Shown here: one piece after another, positions 60,388-64,000 of the stretch
Layout of the letters: the number at the start of each line of letters is the position of its first letter
Numbering within the stretch: position 1 is the first letter of the stretch
Source of the DNA: Flavobacterium sp. KACC 22763
Lineage (GTDB): Bacteria; Bacteroidota; Bacteroidia; Flavobacteriales; Flavobacteriaceae
Direction of reading: 5' to 3'
Length of the DNA: 64,000 nt
NCBI RefSeq assembly: GCF_028736155.1
Contig: NZ_CP117879.1
Location: 2,790,001 to 2,854,000, forward strand
Program-made: the position numbers and the translations under genes
Notes under the pieces: model-generated
Database searches by the model: none
What the model was told of the DNA's origin: nothing
Seen by the model: only the letters and a program-made list of their open reading frames with translations

Positions 60388-63300
60388 TTAAACTTCATAA
60401 AAAACATTCAATATTCCTTTAGCTTTACTTCTAGTAAATTTTGAAATGATACTGTACTCTTCTAAAATTTTAAGAAATCTTTCATTTTCTTCATTTAAAT
60501 CAAAAGATACTTTTACATCATTTACAATATCAACAAATTTATCTCCCATTTTTTCTAACAAATCACAAATATCATATTCATTATTTTCATCAGAAAAAGC
60601 TAAATTAAATAAACTAATTTTATAAGATTCTTCAAAATCAACTGCGATAAGTTTTTTAAATAATGTTGAACTTAAATTCAAAGATTTATTTTTTAAATAA
60701 AATTCAGCTATTTTTTGCAAAAATTCTAAATTTTCGCTTTTAATTATTTCTACTTCTTTTTCAATAATAATTTTATCTAAAGATTCAATACTTAATTCAG
60801 AATCAATCAATTGTTCCAAAAATTCAATATCAAAACTATAATTACCTAGCTCTGAAATAAAACTATCTTCATATGAGATAATTAATTTGACTAAAACATC
60901 TCTATTATTTTTAAATAATGAATCGAACTCTTCTACGTCAAGCACGAAAAAAACTCTTTCTTCCAAAAATGAAATTCTAGAATCTATATTTATTCGATTT
61001 GATTTTAAAACCAATTCTCCTGATTCCGCAAAGATTGCTTCAAAAGAATCCTGCGAAAGATTTTCATCGTTTATAAGTTCATAAATAAAATCGTCACATG
61101 AATTATTTTCACCAAATAAAACATCTTCTTTTTCATAAATACCTAATACTGATATTTTTGTATAGTTATCACTATCATTTAAGAAAGTAATCAAATCTGA
61201 ATCAATCAAACTTTCCCAACTATAATATTCTAAAATATTTTCCCAAGAAGAGAAAATTTTATTTCTCTGAATTAATAATGTTTGAATTTCTTTTACAGGA
61301 ATACTATCAAAAGAATTTAATTTGTCTGTAAATCCTTTTTGTATTATTTTTATTTTATTTTCTAAATCTAGTATTTTATCATTTTGCTCTAGCAAGTACA
61401 AAACATCATCAGCTTTTTCATTTACATTTTCTTCAATAGCTAAATAAACATTTTCTACATATTCTTTTAAATTTTTATTTATTCTTATATATAAATTTGA
61501 TGTTTCATTAGATTTTAAAAACCCAAAATTTGAATAAAAAAACTTGTTCGCATCATAATTATACTTTTTATCTATTTTAGAAAAAAGATTTAAATTATCA
61601 ATATTAATTTGATACAAATCGTGCTGGTAAACTTTTAATAATAAGTTTTTAATTTTTTCAGAATAAGTTATTGAAGTAAATTGAACCTGTAAAACCTGTA
61701 AAGTTTTTATAAGATGATCTGTATTTATTCTTTCAAATGCATCTTTAAGTAAATCCTTATCTAAACTAATAAAATTTGTTAATCCTTTATTTTTATTCAA
61801 CTTGATCAAAGTCCTATTGCCAATTTCATCTGAAAATAATTGAATTAAATCAAGCAGAATAATTCTTCTTAAATCTTCAGAAAATTTTGTTTCTACAAAA
61901 TGCCAGAATTTATCCCATTTAGTTATTTCAAAATAAAAATTAGTCAGAGTAACATTATCATTGCTTATTTTTTTTAAAAAACTTTCAATAAAGTAAACAC
62001 TTTCATCATGATAATTTTTTATCTGATCCAAAACAAAATCAAGTTTTTCATTTCTTAAATTAGGGTTTTGGCATTCTTTTAATAAAAATTGTAAAATGTC
62101 ATAAATTAATATAGATTTATTTTTAAATCTTATATCTCTTATGTTCTTTACCAAATTCTCTACATCTTCAATTTTCTCTTCAAAAGAGGTAGTTTCATTT
62201 TGGTTTATTTTCATCATCAATTTATGATCACTGGAAGATAGTGAACCTGGATGAAAGTATGAGACGTATTCTATAAAATCTTCATTTAAATAATCATTTT
62301 TGAATAGATATTTAAATAAACTAATGTTAGGATTTACTTTATTTTCAGTAAATTCTTTACCATCAACATTTCTATATATTTTAGATGAATAAACTAGTTC
62401 TAAAAAGTGATCAACTCCTTCATTATAATTTTCACATAATTCAAATAAACTTAAATTTTTAATATTTTGCTTTTCATTATTTAAAAAAAGAATTTTTCTT
62501 TCTAATAAAGCTATTTTATTTTCATGAAAATCATTAATCAGCTTTACCCTTTTATTATATGTTAATTCACTATCCATTTCATCTTCAACATCTTTAAAAG
62601 AAATACCTGAGTTGTGATTTCTAACATAATCATAACTGAACTTAATATTACGAGATTCCTTTATTTTTTCGAAATTTTCATCAGCAATCAGGTTATCACT
62701 CAACTTCATCCCCTCTATATCTATAATTTTTTGCAAATGTTTTTCTTCAATTAACACCATCAAATTAAAAATATAAATTTTTCTTAGCTCGTTTACATCT
62801 CTCAAAACTTGTTTACTCAATAATTTTTCCAATTCATTCTTTTCTTCAATTTTAGCTTTCAACTGATCGTCAATTTCCACAATAATTTTTTCCAAATCTT
62901 TGTCTTTTTTAAAATCTTTTTTAAAAATTCGATGCAGTTTCGATTCATTTTTTTGAATTCTCGCAAAATCATCTGGAAATATGTTTTTGTAAAATATAAT
63001 TGCAAAGAGCTTATTTTTATCAATACTAGGTTTATCAATAATTAAAATCTCATTGTACAATTTAAATTCATTACAAATATTGATAACTGTACGCATGTCA
63101 TACACGTAATTAGAAACTTCGGAAATGAAATTTTTATCTAAAAAACTTTTATTTTCTATGACAACCTCACTTTCATTCTTTTCCTTTTCAAAAAAGCTTT
63201 CTAATTTTAAAAGAAACATATTTTTTGAATTACTATAATCAGTAATTGGTATAACAGGAACAATTATATCAAAAAACTTTGTCTTATCTTCTAAAATTAA

Positions 63301-64000
63301 TTCATCTTTTACTGAATAAATAAACTTAACTGGCTGAATAACATCCTTAGACTGTTTAATTAAAATAGAAAGTTCTCTAATTTTAGAATATAATTTGATA
63401 GCTACATCATCACTAAATCTATCAATATCTTCAACAATAACAATATTCGTATTAGTTTTTTCAAAGAAGTAAATTATTTCATCGATGTTTCTATTAAAAA
63501 CAGAAAGATCTTTATCTGTTTTTTCATTAACTATTTCAAGAGTGTTAGGAGTTAATTTTGAGAGTTTTAAATTCTTTATTTTATCAAATGATTTATAAAA
63601 AATATAAAATACTCCAGTAATAAAAAATAATTGTATAAATTCTGTATTTGTGCTAATTCCTTTAAAGAGAATAAGCTTTTTATTAATCCCTTCAAAAAAT
63701 AAAAAAATTAAAGAATAGAACCACAATGTCAGTAAGCATATGAAAATTAATTTTCGAAAAGGCTTAGTAAAATCAATTCTTTTATATGAAGATTCTTTTA
63801 TTTTTATTTTTTTCTCATAATAAAGAATTTGCTGAACTATACTCGTTTCTATTAATTTTTCGTCCGATTTATCATCTTTAAAACTTGCTAGGGAAATATG
63901 TAAATATTCATTACCTCTATTTCTTTTACAAAATTCGTTAATGATTGTGCTTTTACCAGTTCCAAACCCACCAGTTAACGCAATATTTGTTACATTTTCA
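60388..64000 (-). CDS. YobI/KAP-type membrane-anchored P-loop NTPase, 5' end missing
   Basis: The frame stays open to the window edge (last full codon 63,997-63,999), so at least 1203 residues are present and the start lies outside. The first visible residues carry the Walker A motif TGGFGTGKSTII. Two membrane segments then interrupt the NTPase domain (about residues 84-104 and 120-138), as in KAP NTPases. Walker B is IVIVEDIDRFSDD, and KFIYSVKDELI and FDIIVPVIPITD follow. The remaining 900 residues are helical with coiled-coil stretches and no named domain. YobI-like NTPases are predicted to act in phage or mobile-element conflicts. Base composition is more AT-rich than in the neighbouring genes. 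Confidence 0.85.
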   Translation of the reverse strand, partial: ENVTNIALTGGFGTGKSTIINEFCKRNRGNEYLHISLASFKDDKSDEKLIETSIVQQILYYEKKIKIKESSYKRIDFTKPFRKLIFICLLTLWFYSLIFLFFEGINKKLILFKGISTNTEFIQLFFITGVFYIFYKSFDKIKNLKLSKLTPNTLEIVNEKTDKDLSVFNRNIDEIIYFFEKTNTNIVIVEDIDRFSDDVAIKLYSKIRELSILIKQSKDVIQPVKFIYSVKDELILEDKTKFFDIIVPVIPITDYSNSKNMFLLKLESFFEKEKNESEVVIENKSFLDKNFISEVSNYVYDMRTVINICNEFKLYNEILIIDKPSIDKNKLFAIIFYKNIFPDDFARIQKNESKLHRIFKKDFKKDKDLEKIIVEIDDQLKAKIEEKNELEKLLSKQVLRDVNELRKIYIFNLMVLIEEKHLQKIIDIEGMKLSDNLIADENFEKIKESRNIKFSYDYVRNHNSGISFKDVEDEMDSELTYNKRVKLINDFHENKIALLERKILFLNNEKQNIKNLSLFELCENYNEGVDHFLELVYSSKIYRNVDGKEFTENKVNPNISLFKYLFKNDYLNEDFIEYVSYFHPGSLSSSDHKLMMKINQNETTSFEEKIEDVENLVKNIRDIRFKNKSILIYDILQFLLKECQNPNLRNEKLDFVLDQIKNYHDESVYFIESFLKKISNDNVTLTNFYFEITKWDKFWHFVETKFSEDLRRIILLDLIQLFSDEIGNRTLIKLNKNKGLTNFISLDKDLLKDAFERINTDHLIKTLQVLQVQFTSITYSEKIKNLLLKVYQHDLYQINIDNLNLFSKIDKKYNYDANKFFYSNFGFLKSNETSNLYIRINKNLKEYVENVYLAIEENVNEKADDVLYLLEQNDKILDLENKIKIIQKGFTDKLNSFDSIPVKEIQTLLIQRNKIFSSWENILEYYSWESLIDSDLITFLNDSDNYTKISVLGIYEKEDVLFGENNSCDDFIYELINDENLSQDSFEAIFAESGELVLKSNRINIDSRISFLEERVFFVLDVEEFDSLFKNNRDVLVKLIISYEDSFISELGNYSFDIEFLEQLIDSELSIESLDKIIIEKEVEIIKSENLEFLQKIAEFYLKNKSLNLSSTLFKKLIAVDFEESYKISLFNLAFSDENNEYDICDLLEKMGDKFVDIVNDVKVSFDLNEENERFLKILEEYSIISKFTRSKAKGILNVFYEV

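Overview
The window looks like a chromosomal stretch from a member of the Bacteroidetes, most likely Flavobacterium or a close relative. The evidence is AT-rich DNA, promoters of the TTTG-(about 20)-TAnnTTTG type without strong Shine-Dalgarno sequences, a secreted endonuclease with a type IX secretion C-terminal sorting domain, a bacillithiol biosynthesis gene, menaquinone genes and a TonB-linked outer-membrane barrel. The genus is an inference; the class-level features are read directly.

Positions 1-31,900 are mostly housekeeping and single-gene functions: a lactonase end, an acetyltransferase, a LOG-family nucleosidase, small envelope proteins, a TlpA-like thioredoxin, a 2H phosphoesterase, a CPA2 cation/proton antiporter, L-serine ammonia-lyase, panB, an RluA pseudouridine synthase, an aldehyde dehydrogenase, a 1348-residue hybrid sensor kinase, a YpfJ-like metalloprotease, tRNA-His, bshB1, a menF-menI pair, a lipoprotein, a secreted EndA-type nuclease and purL. 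The gaps hold several families of imperfect palindromes that recur across the window.

Positions 31,880-43,416 form a compact, complete [NiFe]-hydrogenase island. hypA-hypB-hypC-hypE run leftward. The small subunit, large subunit, cytochrome b, maturation protease, hypF, an FKBP-type isomerase, hypD and a nickel permease run rightward. The small subunit carries both extra cysteines that mark oxygen-tolerant group 1d membrane-bound hydrogenases, so the enzyme probably oxidises H2 in the periplasm and feeds electrons through cytochrome b to menaquinone. A TonB-linked barrel and an acyl-CoA ligase follow.

From about 49,680 to the right edge almost everything reads leftward, and this is the least explained part. 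It holds an ERI1-like exonuclease directly behind a soluble slipin (SPFH) gene. Upstream of these lies a non-coding stretch rich in tRNA-like pieces, including an RNA with perfect D and T arms but almost no anticodon arm. Next come a lysine-rich protein, a 52-codon reading frame, and two short transcription units, each with a consensus promoter, a 30-31 codon reading frame and a terminator. Beyond them are a 1690-residue DUF4132 (YehI-like) protein, two small unknown proteins and a membrane-anchored YobI/KAP-type P-loop NTPase cut by the window edge. The slipin/tRNA-like RNA/exonuclease locus resembles bacterial RNA-repair (Ro60/Y RNA/RtcB) loci but has neither Ro60 nor RtcB in view. It is the best candidate here for an undescribed system.
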